Position numbers and translations under genes: made by a program. This document shows positions 1 to 5,935 of a DNA stretch of 5,935 nucleotides, piece by piece. The notes under the pieces were generated by a model that was given only the letters and a program-made list of their open reading frames with translations, was not told the DNA's origin and made no database searches. How positions within the stretch are numbered: position 1 is the stretch's first letter; each line of letters begins with the position of its first letter. Source of the DNA: a bacterium (GTDB lineage Bacteria > Sumerlaeota > Sumerlaeia > UBA8349); NCBI GenBank assembly GCA_013203855.1, contig JABMPG010000360.1, positions 1-5,935 of the forward strand, read 5' to 3'.

Positions 1-642
1 GTAGAGGACGCCGTAGCCGATGCGCCGGGCCTGCCAGCAGTAGTCGGCTTCTTCGTAATAGATGGGAAAGTATTTCTCGTCAAGTCCGCCGAGTCTTTCG
101 TAGACATCCCGGCGGATGGCGAAGGCTGCACCGGTGACATAGTCGCAAAAGAGGGGTTCGTCAAAGCGGCCGTCATTGGGCTCCTTGTAGCCGATGTGGG
201 CGCTGGTGCCGTTGGCGACTATTCTGGCTCCGGCATGCTGGATAGTCTTGCCGTCGGGATAGAGGAGTTTGCAGCCAAAAATGCCGACGCGGGGCCATTC
301 GGTGGCGGCTCGGGCCAGGGCGTCGAGCCAGCCGGGATAAACTTCGGTATCGTCGTTGAGGAGGAGAAGGAAATCGCCATGGGCCTCGCGCAGGCCGAGG
401 TTGTTGCCGCCAGCGAACCCCAAGTTGATGGGCGACTGGATGAGGCGGACCTCGGAATAGCGGCGGACGATCTCGGCTGTGCTATCGGTGGAACCATTGT
501 CGACGACGATGATTTCGAACGGGTGGTAGTTGTCGGCAAGGAGAGCGTCGAGGGCGCGGCCGATTACCTTTTCGCCGTTGAGGCTGACGATGATGACGGA
601 GAAGAAGGGCTTGGGGGGAGAGGAGTGGAGTTCAGCGGTCAT
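1..642 (-). CDS. Family 2 glycosyltransferase, N-terminal part (runs off left edge)
   Basis: Transfers a sugar from a nucleotide-sugar donor, probably to a cell-surface polysaccharide or lipid-linked glycan; donor and acceptor cannot be told. The minus strand is open from the ATG at 642 to base 1, giving 214 residues with no stop. The GT-A fold is clear: a first beta strand with VIIVSLNG (residues 16-23), the nucleotide-binding VDNGSTD (47-53), the GFAGGNNLGL loop (75-84) typical of rhamnosyltransferase-like GT2 proteins, the metal-binding DXD-equivalent NDDTE (96-100), and the acceptor-side YYEEADYCWQARRIGY block (195-210) with the likely catalytic-base acidic residues. There is no signal peptide, so it should act at the cytoplasmic face. 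GT2 proteins of this type usually have about 280-350 residues, so roughly a third is missing. A TGA lies in frame a short way upstream and 642 is the only ATG after it; no strong Shine-Dalgarno precedes it. It is divergent from the Asp-box gene. Family assignment is firm; the specific product is unknown. Confidence 0.93.
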   Translation of the reverse strand, partial: MTAELHSSPPKPFFSVIIVSLNGEKVIGRALDALLADNYHPFEIIVVDNGSTDSTAEIVRRYSEVRLIQSPINLGFAGGNNLGLREAHGDFLLLLNDDTEVYPGWLDALARAATEWPRVGIFGCKLLYPDGKTIQHAGARIVANGTSAHIGYKEPNDGRFDEPLFCDYVTGAAFAIRRDVYERLGGLDEKYFPIYYEEADYCWQARRIGYGVLY

Positions 643-723
643 TGGTGGTCCGTCGGGGCGTCTTTCACAGCGGCTCGGAAGTCAGATGCCAGTACCCCTA
701 TGGAGAGGTATTCCCACGAGTGT

Positions 724-753
724 AACTTACGTGTTGGGCGTGGACCCGAGCAA
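724..753 (-). promoter_or_regulatory. Candidate promoter for the glycosyltransferase gene (weak)
   Basis: Read on the minus strand, TTGCTC (753-748) and TAAGTT (729-724) are separated by 18 bases. The -35 box matches TTGACA at four of six positions, and the -10 box keeps the important first T, second A and last T of TATAAT. It would start transcription about 75 bases before the ATG at 642. The -10 box resembles the TAAGCT of the opposing promoter, which is mild support. A chance match is possible. Confidence 0.3.
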
Positions 754-790
754 GGGCAAACTGACCACCGGGCTGATGGGGGGCGTTGCA

Positions 791-819
791 TTGACAGAAA
801 GAGCCGGCGGGGGTAAGCT
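791..819 (+). promoter_or_regulatory. Sigma70-type promoter for the Asp-box protein gene
   Basis: A perfect -35 TTGACA (791-796) is followed after exactly 17 bases by TAAGCT (814-819). The -10 box keeps the first T, second A and last T of TATAAT. Transcription would begin near 826, leaving a leader of about 75 bases before the ATG at 902. It faces the only plus-strand gene start nearby. A housekeeping-type promoter is inferred; no operator is recognisable next to it. Confidence 0.65.
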
Positions 820-884
820 GGCTTCCCAGAGTAAAGAGATCATCCGCCCCGGGCGAAGCAGGCCTCGATCCGAACGATTTCCTG

Positions 885-893
885 AAGAGGAGC
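885..893 (+). promoter_or_regulatory. Ribosome binding site deciding the start of the Asp-box gene
   Basis: AAGAGGAGC is a purine-rich Shine-Dalgarno sequence lying 8 bases before the ATG at 902. It decides the start. The same reading frame is open much further upstream (back to 530), but those residues look like non-coding translation, overlap the opposing glycosyltransferase gene, and precede the promoter at 791-819. Confidence 0.75.
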
Positions 894-901
894 AAGACGA
901 G

Positions 902-3706
902 ATGAACGATATTCGACGCGTGATTTTCGCACTCCTGTGCACCTGCCTGGGAGTCGGCCTGTCGGCTCTCGCGGCGCAGGTGACGATTTCGGGCGATGAC
1001 CCGTCCATCCACACTCGGGACGATCTGGTTTCGACCGACGAGGTCCTCTGGCGGCAGAACTCCATCGGCCAGGGCGGGAGCTGTTTCTTTGTGCGGGTCC
1101 ATCCCGAGGATCCCGAACGGGTGGTCGAGTCAAACGACATGGGCGGGACCTATGTCAGCACTGACGGGAGCAAGACCTTCGAGCCCCTCACCGACACCGA
1201 CACGGCCTATCCCCGCCTCTCGTTCATCACCGACTGGTCCTTCTTTGCCGGGGACACGAATGTCGGATACGCCGTCACCAATCAGAACGGGATTTTCAAG
1301 ACGGAGAACGGGGGTCTGAACTGGTCTCCGGTCTCCACGGAAAGCGCCGAGCCGGGCCTTTTCTGGACAGACCAGCCCTACCGCCGCTTCATGTCTGCCG
1401 TCGCCGTCGATCCCGAGAACCCCGACATCGTCTTCGTCGGGCTGGGCACCGGCTACTGGGACAACATGTACGGCAGCGAGGGGGGCCACAATTTCCCCCG
1501 CTATGCGGGCGGCCTGATCCACACGAGCGATGGCGGGAAGACCTGGACATCCCGTTCCAAGGGACTTTTGCCCAAGGCCATTGTCCGCGACATCTACATC
1601 ACCCATCCGGCCACGCCGGGCAAAGTCATCATCTTTCTCGCCACCAGCCACGGCTTCTATGTCAGCCGCGACCGGGGAGAGACGTGGACCAAGAAGCCGG
1701 CCGAAGCGCGGGCCGTCGTGAATGAGATCAGCGGGAAGCACAAGGCGGAAAAAACCCTGCCCCACGACCGGTGTCGGGATATGGCTGTGTGGGAGGACCC
1801 TGATACGGGTGACACGGTGATCTACGTGACCCTGGAGACGCGGGTGGAATCGGTGGGCGACCGCTACGATTTCATCGGCGGCGTGTGGCGGAGCGACGAC
1901 CAGGGCGAAACCTGGCGCGAGGCCAATGGCAACCTCCATCTTCCCGCCGATCTCGTGCTCAAGACCGAGAGTGCCGATGCGATGTGGCACGTCATCCGGA
2001 AGTTGACCTATCAGGAGTTCTTCAGCGATCCCACGAAGACTGCCGGCCTGGAGCCCGAGACCTACGATGAAAACTCAAGTCTCTACAGCGCCGCCTACCG
2101 CCGGTGGACGGACTATCAGGCGAAACGCCGGAAGGAACTCTACGCCGAAAAAGACCAGATCCTTCAGAAGGTCCGCAACAACGGCACGATCCTCCAGGAC
2201 TTCTTCACCATCGAAGTTCACCCGACGAACCCCGATATCCTCTACGTGGCCGACGCGGGCGACCGAGGCCTGACGTTCCCGCCCCACGGCGTCTGGAAGA
2301 CCGAGGACGGCGGCAAGACCTGGGTGAATATCACCCGCGGAGCGGACGGATGGAAGAATCCGGAGTGGGAAGCCTACCGCTCTGAAGGGCCTGTCCTGAA
2401 CATCACGCAGAGCTACGTGAAAGACAACCTGATGAACAAGGGCGGCATCCGAATCAGTCCCTTCGGCGCCTGGGACGTGCGAACCTTCGACATTTCGCGG
2501 TCCGACCCCAACGTCCTGTATTTCTCGAGTCACCGAGTCGTTTACAAGTCAACTGACGCCGGCCGGACCTGGATCGACGCGACGAACTATCCCATCGGGG
2601 AGAATGGCTGGATGGGCGTGGGCAACAGCAACCTGACCACCACCGAAGTCTTCTTCCATCCCGAGAAGCCCGGCCACATGCTCCTCACCCAGCACGACGA
2701 GGGACTGTGGAAGAGCGTGGACGGTGGCGAGACGTTTATCAAGACCGAGCACTTCGACACGACCAACCAGGCCGCCTATGCCGCCGCGTTCGATCCGGAC
2801 GATCCGGAGACCGTTTACGCGGCGATGCACTTCTCGCCTGGATACGATGGTACGGGGGGGCACTTTTTTCTCAAGAGCAGCGACGGCGCCATGTCTTGGA
2901 ATGGTGTAGCCCTCGACGAAAAAGGTTCGGCCCAGTTGACGAAAGAGATGGTCCCCTTTCCCCCGGCCGGAATCGTGACCGCCATCGTGATCGATCCCGA
3001 TTCGCCGAAAGACGCCCGCCGGATCTATCTCTGCAATCCCGACCCGGCCCTTCCAGGCGTCAAGATTTCGGTGGATGCTGGGAAGAGCTTTGAGACAAGC
3101 GCGAAAGGCTTGGGCGAAAAACGGGCCGTCAACCACCTCGCCCTCGACGCGGCCGATTCCTCGATCATCTATGCGGCAGTCCTGCGCGGCGAAGAGGACG
3201 GCGGACTTTACGTCAGCCGCGACCGGGGCGAAACCTGGTCCCGCATCGAGTCTCTTCCTCTGAAATCGGCTCTGCGAATCCGGTCTCTTCCCGGCGTTCT
3301 GTACGTGGCGGGCGGTTATGGCATCCAGGGCGGCAAGGACCCGGACGGCGGGGTCTACAAGAGCACGGATCAAGGCAAGTCCTGGCAGCGGATCTTCTCG
3401 GCACCGCAGGTCAACGACGTGGCCGCGCCGATCTGGGCGCCGGAACTCGTCTACTGCTCGGTTCGCAACTCCCTCCAAGTCCTGGCCACCGATCCCGAGC
3501 GCCGGATCAGCGCCAACCCCGGCATCTATCGCTCGTCCGACGGCGGCAAGACGTGGACCCGCGCCAATCGCGGCTTGGCCATGCTGCGCGTATGGTCCAT
3601 CACTTTCAACCCCCACATCCCCGGGGAAGTCTGGTGTGCCACAAGCGGGACCGGCTTCTACAAGGGTCTGGATCGACAATTCGCGGGAGGAGCGAAGGGA
3701 GAATAG
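902..3706 (+). CDS. Secreted Asp-box (BNR/sortilin-type) multi-propeller protein
   Basis: A 934-residue exported protein of the BNR-repeat superfamily, which includes sialidases, GH74 xyloglucanases and VPS10/sortilin-like domains. Residues 1-25 form a type I signal peptide: IRR, a hydrophobic stretch, then LSALAAQ with cleavage around A24-A25. Neither Cys in the stretch sits in a proper lipobox. The mature part has 13 Asp-boxes (S/T-x-D-x-G-x-T-W type) starting near residues 86, 134, 208, 255, 331, 467, 550, 605, 659, 723, 772, 821 and 878. They alternate with strands of the form DPxNPDxxY, the usual rhythm of these propellers. At about 65 residues per blade the length fits two seven-bladed propellers as in GH74, or one large sortilin-like propeller plus extra. 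No C-terminal anchor or sorting domain is seen, so it is probably periplasmic or extracellular. Catalysis is not shown: GH74 activity depends on specific Asp residues that I cannot place without alignment, and many such proteins are binding or uncharacterised. The gene is divergent from the GT2 and convergent with the lipoprotein gene. Confidence 0.93.
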   Translation: MNDIRRVIFALLCTCLGVGLSALAAQVTISGDDPSIHTRDDLVSTDEVLWRQNSIGQGGSCFFVRVHPEDPERVVESNDMGGTYVSTDGSKTFEPLTDTDTAYPRLSFITDWSFFAGDTNVGYAVTNQNGIFKTENGGLNWSPVSTESAEPGLFWTDQPYRRFMSAVAVDPENPDIVFVGLGTGYWDNMYGSEGGHNFPRYAGGLIHTSDGGKTWTSRSKGLLPKAIVRDIYITHPATPGKVIIFLATSHGFYVSRDRGETWTKKPAEARAVVNEISGKHKAEKTLPHDRCRDMAVWEDPDTGDTVIYVTLETRVESVGDRYDFIGGVWRSDDQGETWREANGNLHLPADLVLKTESADAMWHVIRKLTYQEFFSDPTKTAGLEPETYDENSSLYSAAYRRWTDYQAKRRKELYAEKDQILQKVRNNGTILQDFFTIEVHPTNPDILYVADAGDRGLTFPPHGVWKTEDGGKTWVNITRGADGWKNPEWEAYRSEGPVLNITQSYVKDNLMNKGGIRISPFGAWDVRTFDISRSDPNVLYFSSHRVVYKSTDAGRTWIDATNYPIGENGWMGVGNSNLTTTEVFFHPEKPGHMLLTQHDEGLWKSVDGGETFIKTEHFDTTNQAAYAAAFDPDDPETVYAAMHFSPGYDGTGGHFFLKSSDGAMSWNGVALDEKGSAQLTKEMVPFPPAGIVTAIVIDPDSPKDARRIYLCNPDPALPGVKISVDAGKSFETSAKGLGEKRAVNHLALDAADSSIIYAAVLRGEEDGGLYVSRDRGETWSRIESLPLKSALRIRSLPGVLYVAGGYGIQGGKDPDGGVYKSTDQGKSWQRIFSAPQVNDVAAPIWAPELVYCSVRNSLQVLATDPERRISANPGIYRSSDGGKTWTRANRGLAMLRVWSITFNPHIPGEVWCATSGTGFYKGLDRQFAGGAKGE
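1157..3559 (+). repeat. Array of 13 Asp-box repeats within the propeller protein
   Basis: Protein-level repeats, each turning a beta-hairpin in one blade. Good copies include TSDGGKTW (residue 208), SRDRGETW (255 and 772), TEDGGKTW (467), STDAGRTW (550) and SSDGGKTW (878). Degenerate copies are STDGSKTF (86, a Gly displaced), TENGGLNW (134, Asn for Asp and Asn for Thr) and SSDGAMSW (659). Spacing is about 48, 74, 47, 76, then 136, then 83, 55, 54, 64, 49, 49, 57 residues. Two copies are identical over 17 bases (1661-1677 and 3212-3228). Confidence 0.9.
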
Positions 3707-3715
3707 ATCGTCCAG

Positions 3716-3732
3716 GGCCCGGCCCTCGGGCC
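3716..3732. terminator. GC-rich hairpin between convergent genes, possible weak bidirectional terminator
   Basis: GGCCCG (3716-3721) pairs perfectly with CGGGCC (3727-3732) around a five-base loop, and GTC/GAC outside it could add three pairs across a bulge. It sits just after the stop of the Asp-box gene, in the 56-base gap before the convergent lipoprotein gene ends. No T-run follows directly on either strand; the nearest plus-strand run is TTTTT at 3759-3763. It is therefore not a standard intrinsic terminator. Confidence 0.35.
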
Positions 3733-3762
3733 GACTCGATATGAATCGCGGGATCTGGTTTT

Positions 3763-4674
3763 TCAGAAGTTCATTTTGTCCATCACAGCGCCCATGAACG
3801 ATTCCTTCAGAACCGCGTCCGTCGGCAGATCAGGTTGAAAATCCCCCTCGCCCAGTTCCGGGGATGAAATGTTGGTGTGGACTTCGACTGAGGAGCCGCT
3901 CATTCCCATGTTCTTGAGCGCCTCGCCCGCTTTGTCCATCATCTGACGCATGTTTTCCTTCTTTTCCTCCGTCACTTCCTCGCCCATGGCCTTGAGGCTC
4001 TCCTCGATCTGGTCGTCGGTCATCTTGGCCGCGCCCTGCACCTGTCCGGAGATCTCCATGGTGTGGGAATACTTCAGAATCACGTTACGCGATTTGGAGA
4101 CCCAGAAAGTCTCTCCCCGATAGATCTCTGAGTCCCCTTCGATCACGTGGCATTCCTCGCCATCGATCTTTTCTGTCTTCACGACTTTTGGGTTCTTCAC
4201 TCGACCTAAGCCTGAAGGGAAGCCCTCAAAGGGAAAGAACAGAGCCGGGACCGTGTTGGCGGCCCCGCCCGAGATCCCCGTTGCCGCTCCCAGGGCCATC
4301 GCATCGCTGTCCATTTTCGTATAGAAGCCCCGTATACCCATGTAAAGGAATGGCTGACTGCCGTCGCTCCACACGAACCCGTTATTCTTCATCGAAACCC
4401 CCAAGGCTTCCATGGCTTCGTTCTTCTGTTCCCACGAGATCAGGTACATGTTCGGTTTCTTGAGCCGCATGGAAAAGGAGGTAGAGACTTTGACCGCTTT
4501 CCCATTCATCTTCATGTCCACATTAATCGTGCCCTCGGACTGAAAGGTCTCCATGGACTGATAGTTGGCCACTACTCTGTTCAGAATCTCCTGAGCGGAC
4601 TCCTTCTGCCCGGAGCCGCACCCGATCAGCCATGGGACGATGGTGAGTAGCAGGATGACGACGGCTTTTCTCAT
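3763..4674 (-). CDS. LolA/DUF2092-like outer-membrane-type lipoprotein
   Basis: A 303-residue lipoprotein. The N-terminus MRKAVVILLL-TIVPWLIGC has a short basic region, a hydrophobic core and a lipobox L16-I17-G18 before C19. The residue after Cys is Gly, not Asp, which in enteric bacteria would allow outer-membrane sorting. The mature part reads like the LolA/LppX half-barrel superfamily, closest in style to DUF2092: an opening helix (AQEILNRVVANYQSMETFQSEG, residues 27-48), strands (SFSMRLKKPNMYLISW, 66-81; NNGFVWSDGSQPFLYM, 97-112), then the signature-like KIDGEECHVIEG (169-180) and ETFWVSKSRNVILKYSH (188-204). Residues about 214-258 form a Met- and Glu-rich charged helix that looks inserted before the closing strands. 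The start at 4674 is preferred over an upstream ATG at 4710, because it gives a normal signal peptide and has a Shine-Dalgarno at 4681-4688. Such proteins bind lipid or hydrophobic ligands in characterised relatives; the role here is unknown. The gene is divergent from the GH1 gene. Confidence 0.85.
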   Translation of the reverse strand: MRKAVVILLLTIVPWLIGCGSGQKESAQEILNRVVANYQSMETFQSEGTINVDMKMNGKAVKVSTSFSMRLKKPNMYLISWEQKNEAMEALGVSMKNNGFVWSDGSQPFLYMGIRGFYTKMDSDAMALGAATGISGGAANTVPALFFPFEGFPSGLGRVKNPKVVKTEKIDGEECHVIEGDSEIYRGETFWVSKSRNVILKYSHTMEISGQVQGAAKMTDDQIEESLKAMGEEVTEEKKENMRQMMDKAGEALKNMGMSGSSVEVHTNISSPELGEGDFQPDLPTDAVLKESFMGAVMDKMNF

Positions 4675-4680
4675 GTTCAG

Positions 4681-4688
4681 ACCTTTCT
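4681..4688 (-). promoter_or_regulatory. Ribosome binding site of the lipoprotein gene
   Basis: On the minus strand AGAAAGGT lies 6 bases before the ATG at 4674. It supports this start against the in-frame ATG at 4710, which would put 12 extra residues in front of the signal peptide. Confidence 0.65.
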
Positions 4689-4718
4689 GAATTCTTGCGG
4701 ATGAAACCACTGGTGTCT

Positions 4719-4747
4719 CTTCTGCGTGTTCTGTGCGGCAATGTCAA
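4719..4747 (-). promoter_or_regulatory. Candidate promoter of the lipoprotein gene
   Basis: On the minus strand a perfect TTGACA (4747-4742) is followed after 17 bases by CAGAAG (4724-4719), which matches TATAAT at three of six positions. Transcription would start near 4712, about 38 bases before the ATG. The -35 box is strong and the -10 box poor, so activator help or an alternative spacing is possible. Confidence 0.5.
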
Positions 4748-4765
4748 CCGCAAAGACCATTGACA
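4742..4765. repeat. Inverted repeat TGTCAA-N12-TTGACA made by back-to-back -35 boxes
   Basis: The -35 boxes of the two divergent promoters are exact inverted copies separated by 12 bases, a centre-to-centre distance of 18. The symmetry arises from the -35 sequences themselves, so it need not be an operator. Two RNA polymerases could hardly occupy both sites at once, so the two promoters may compete, or a dimeric regulator may sit between them. Confidence 0.5.
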
Positions 4766-4788
4766 GGCCATTCGCTTTCCGACAGGAT
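4760..4788 (+). promoter_or_regulatory. Candidate promoter of the GH1 glycosidase gene
   Basis: A perfect TTGACA (4760-4765) is followed after 17 bases by CAGGAT (4783-4788), which matches TATAAT at the second, fifth and sixth positions. Transcription would start near 4795, leaving a leader of about 60 bases before the ATG at 4854. As with the opposing promoter, the -35 is perfect and the -10 is weak. Confidence 0.55.
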
Positions 4789-4841
4789 TCACCCGTCTGA
4801 AATGGACCAATGGCGCGGCTTGCCCCGCCTTCGACCGAACC

Positions 4842-4846
4842 AGGAG
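4842..4846 (+). promoter_or_regulatory. Ribosome binding site of the GH1 gene
   Basis: AGGAG lies 7 bases before the ATG at 4854, an ideal spacing. The encoded protein then begins six residues before the conserved GH1 N-terminal signature, as is usual for the family. Confidence 0.8.
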
Positions 4847-4853
4847 TATAACC

Positions 4854-5935
4854 ATGAGTTTCCCAAAGGATTTCGTCTGGGGAGCGGCGACCGCTTCCTA
4901 TCAGATCGAGGGAGGCGCTTTCGAGGATGGCAAGGGCGGGTCGGTGTGGGACATGCTCTGCCGTCGGCCCGGCGCCATCCACGAGGGCCAAACCGGCGAC
5001 GTGGCCTGCGATCACTATCATCGCTATGAGGAAGACGTGGACCTCATGGCGCAGATCGGCCTCAAGGGGTACCGCTTCTCGGTGTCCTGGTCCCGCGTGA
5101 TCCCCGAGGGACGGGGAAAGGTGAACCAGAAGGGCCTCGACTTTTATGACCGACTGGTGGACAAGCTGGTCGCGGCGGGCGTTCAACCCCATCTCACCCT
5201 TTTCCACTGGGACTATCCCTATGCGCTCTACTGCAAGGGCGGCTGGCTGAACCCCGACAGCCCGGACTGGTTCGCAGAGTATGCCCAGGTCATTGTGGAC
5301 AAACTCTCCGACCGGGTCACGAATTGGATGACCCTCAACGAGCCCCAGTGCTTCATCGGTCTCGGCCATCACGCCGGAACCCACGCGCCGGGAGACAGAC
5401 TTCAGTTCCGCCAGGTTCTCCAGGCTGCGCACCACGCCCTGATCGCACACGGGAAAGCGGTCCAGGTCATCCGCGCCCACGCCACGGCCGAACCGCGTAT
5501 CGGTTACGCCCCCGTGGGTGTCATCAAGTATCCCGCCGACGATTCAAAGCAGAATATCGAGGCGGCCCGCAAGGACATGTTCTCCATCACCGACAAGACC
5601 TACTGGAACAACACGTGGTGGATGGACCCGGTTTTCTTCGGCCACTATCCCGAGGACTGCTGGAAGGCCTATGGCGAGGATGTGCCGTGTGTTCGCGACG
5701 GCGATATGAAGACGATCTCGCAGCCTCTCGATTTCTTCGGAGCCAATATCTATAACGGGCAGGAGTACTTCGTGGAAAAGGGCAGCCCCGTTCGTGTGCC
5801 CCAGGGCGACGGCTATCCCCTCACCGCATATCACTGGCCCGTGACTGAGAAGGCGCTCTACTGGGGGCCGCGCTTCTTCTATGAGCGTTACAAGAAGCCG
5901 ATCGTCATCACCGAGAACGGCATGTCGAACGTGGA
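4854..5935 (+). CDS. Family 1 glycoside hydrolase (beta-glucosidase type), C-terminus cut by window edge
   Basis: A retaining beta-glycosidase, most likely a beta-glucosidase, that releases the non-reducing terminal sugar from beta-glycosides such as cello-oligosaccharides. 360 complete codons are visible; the family usually has about 440-470 residues. The GH1 N-terminal signature FVWGAATASYQIEGG starts at residue 7, with the glycone-binding Gln at 17. TGDVACDHYHRYEEDVDLM and the SWSRVIPEG block follow. The substrate-binding FHWDYP has His118-Trp119-Asp120. The acid/base Glu163 lies in TLNEP, the Tyr expected to hold the nucleophile is Tyr300 in DFFGANIY, and the nucleophile Glu354 lies in ITENG. 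The aglycone-side C-terminal WSLxDNFEW-type segment lies beyond the edge. There is no signal peptide, so the enzyme is cytoplasmic and would need imported oligosaccharides; no transporter gene is present here. Galactosidase, mannosidase or fucosidase side activities occur in GH1 and cannot be excluded. The gene is divergent from the lipoprotein gene and has its own candidate promoter and Shine-Dalgarno. Confidence 0.96.
   Translation, partial: MSFPKDFVWGAATASYQIEGGAFEDGKGGSVWDMLCRRPGAIHEGQTGDVACDHYHRYEEDVDLMAQIGLKGYRFSVSWSRVIPEGRGKVNQKGLDFYDRLVDKLVAAGVQPHLTLFHWDYPYALYCKGGWLNPDSPDWFAEYAQVIVDKLSDRVTNWMTLNEPQCFIGLGHHAGTHAPGDRLQFRQVLQAAHHALIAHGKAVQVIRAHATAEPRIGYAPVGVIKYPADDSKQNIEAARKDMFSITDKTYWNNTWWMDPVFFGHYPEDCWKAYGEDVPCVRDGDMKTISQPLDFFGANIYNGQEYFVEKGSPVRVPQGDGYPLTAYHWPVTEKALYWGPRFFYERYKKPIVITENGMSNV

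Noticed and set aside
196..816. Plus-strand open frame of 206 residues
   Set aside because: For most of its length it is antisense to the GT2 gene, whose motifs (VDNGSTD, NDDTE, EEADYCW) are unambiguous. Its acidic, Gly-rich translation is a shadow.
530..901. Upstream extension of the Asp-box reading frame back to 530, giving a 1058-residue protein
   Set aside because: It would bury the signal peptide at residue 125, overlaps the start of the opposing GT2 gene and precedes the likely promoter; the translated residues look like non-coding sequence.
1130..1990. Minus-strand open frame of 286 residues inside the Asp-box gene
   Set aside because: It is antisense to clear Asp-box coding sequence and has no recognisable domain or ribosome binding site; long antisense frames are expected in GC-rich coding DNA.
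2549..3679. Minus-strand open frame of 376 residues inside the Asp-box gene
   Set aside because: It is long, but entirely antisense to seven Asp-boxes, and its translation shows no family pattern; it is a codon-bias shadow.
3737..3763. CGAT-ATGA-ATCG hairpin followed by TTTTT as an intrinsic terminator
   Set aside because: The stem is only four pairs and the T-run is ten bases away; too weak to call.
4675..4710. Start of the lipoprotein gene at the upstream ATG (4710)
   Set aside because: It adds 12 residues before a normal lipoprotein signal peptide and lies at or upstream of the predicted transcription start; the ATG at 4674 has a good Shine-Dalgarno.
4677..5480. Minus-strand open frame of 267 residues over the GH1 start
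   Set aside because: It is antisense to GH1 signature regions and runs through the divergent promoter region, so it is a shadow.
1..5935. A new defence, mobile or biosynthetic system
   Set aside because: No nuclease, transposase, reverse transcriptase, toxin-antitoxin, CRISPR or attachment signals were seen; all four genes belong to recognisable families and none form an operon within the window.

Overview
The window holds four protein-coding genes and no RNA genes, mobile elements or CRISPR. Two genes are cut by the window edges. The DNA is GC-rich with strong third-position GC bias, which produces many long antisense shadow ORFs. A type I signal peptide and a lipobox lipoprotein with a LolA-like pattern suggest a Gram-negative-type bacterium. 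A large secreted Asp-box (BNR/sortilin-type) protein near glycosidase and glycosyltransferase genes would suit carbohydrate-active environmental lineages such as Planctomycetota, Hydrogenedentota or Verrucomicrobiota. This placement is a weak inference from style, not from a marker gene.

Layout: (1) 1-642, minus strand: N-terminal 214 residues of a family 2 glycosyltransferase, running off the left edge. (2) 643-901: divergent intergenic region with a well-formed sigma70-type promoter (TTGACA-N17-TAAGCT) for the next gene and a weaker candidate for the glycosyltransferase. (3) 902-3706, plus strand: a 934-residue secreted protein with 13 recognisable Asp-boxes, probably two beta-propellers, interrupted by one non-repeat, probably helical insert. 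(4) 3707-3762: short convergent gap with a GC-rich hairpin lacking an adjacent U-tract. (5) 3763-4674, minus strand: a 303-residue lipoprotein with a LolA/DUF2092-like pattern plus a Met/Glu-rich helical insert. (6) 4675-4853: divergent intergenic region with two TTGACA boxes back to back, forming a TGTCAA-N12-TTGACA inverted repeat. (7) 4854 to the right edge, plus strand: a family 1 beta-glycosidase (GH1) with both catalytic glutamates visible, cut near residue 360.

How they may work together: every neighbouring pair is divergent or convergent, so no operon is visible inside the window. The shared divergent promoter region is the only sequence hint of co-regulation, between the lipoprotein and the GH1 enzyme. 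A common carbohydrate theme is plausible: sugar transfer by the GT2, possible glycan binding or cleavage by the propeller protein, and cytoplasmic beta-glycoside hydrolysis by the GH1. Nothing in the sequence proves a joint pathway. I do not see a clearly new biological system; the more unusual points are the inserts in the propeller protein and the lipoprotein, and the symmetric divergent promoter.
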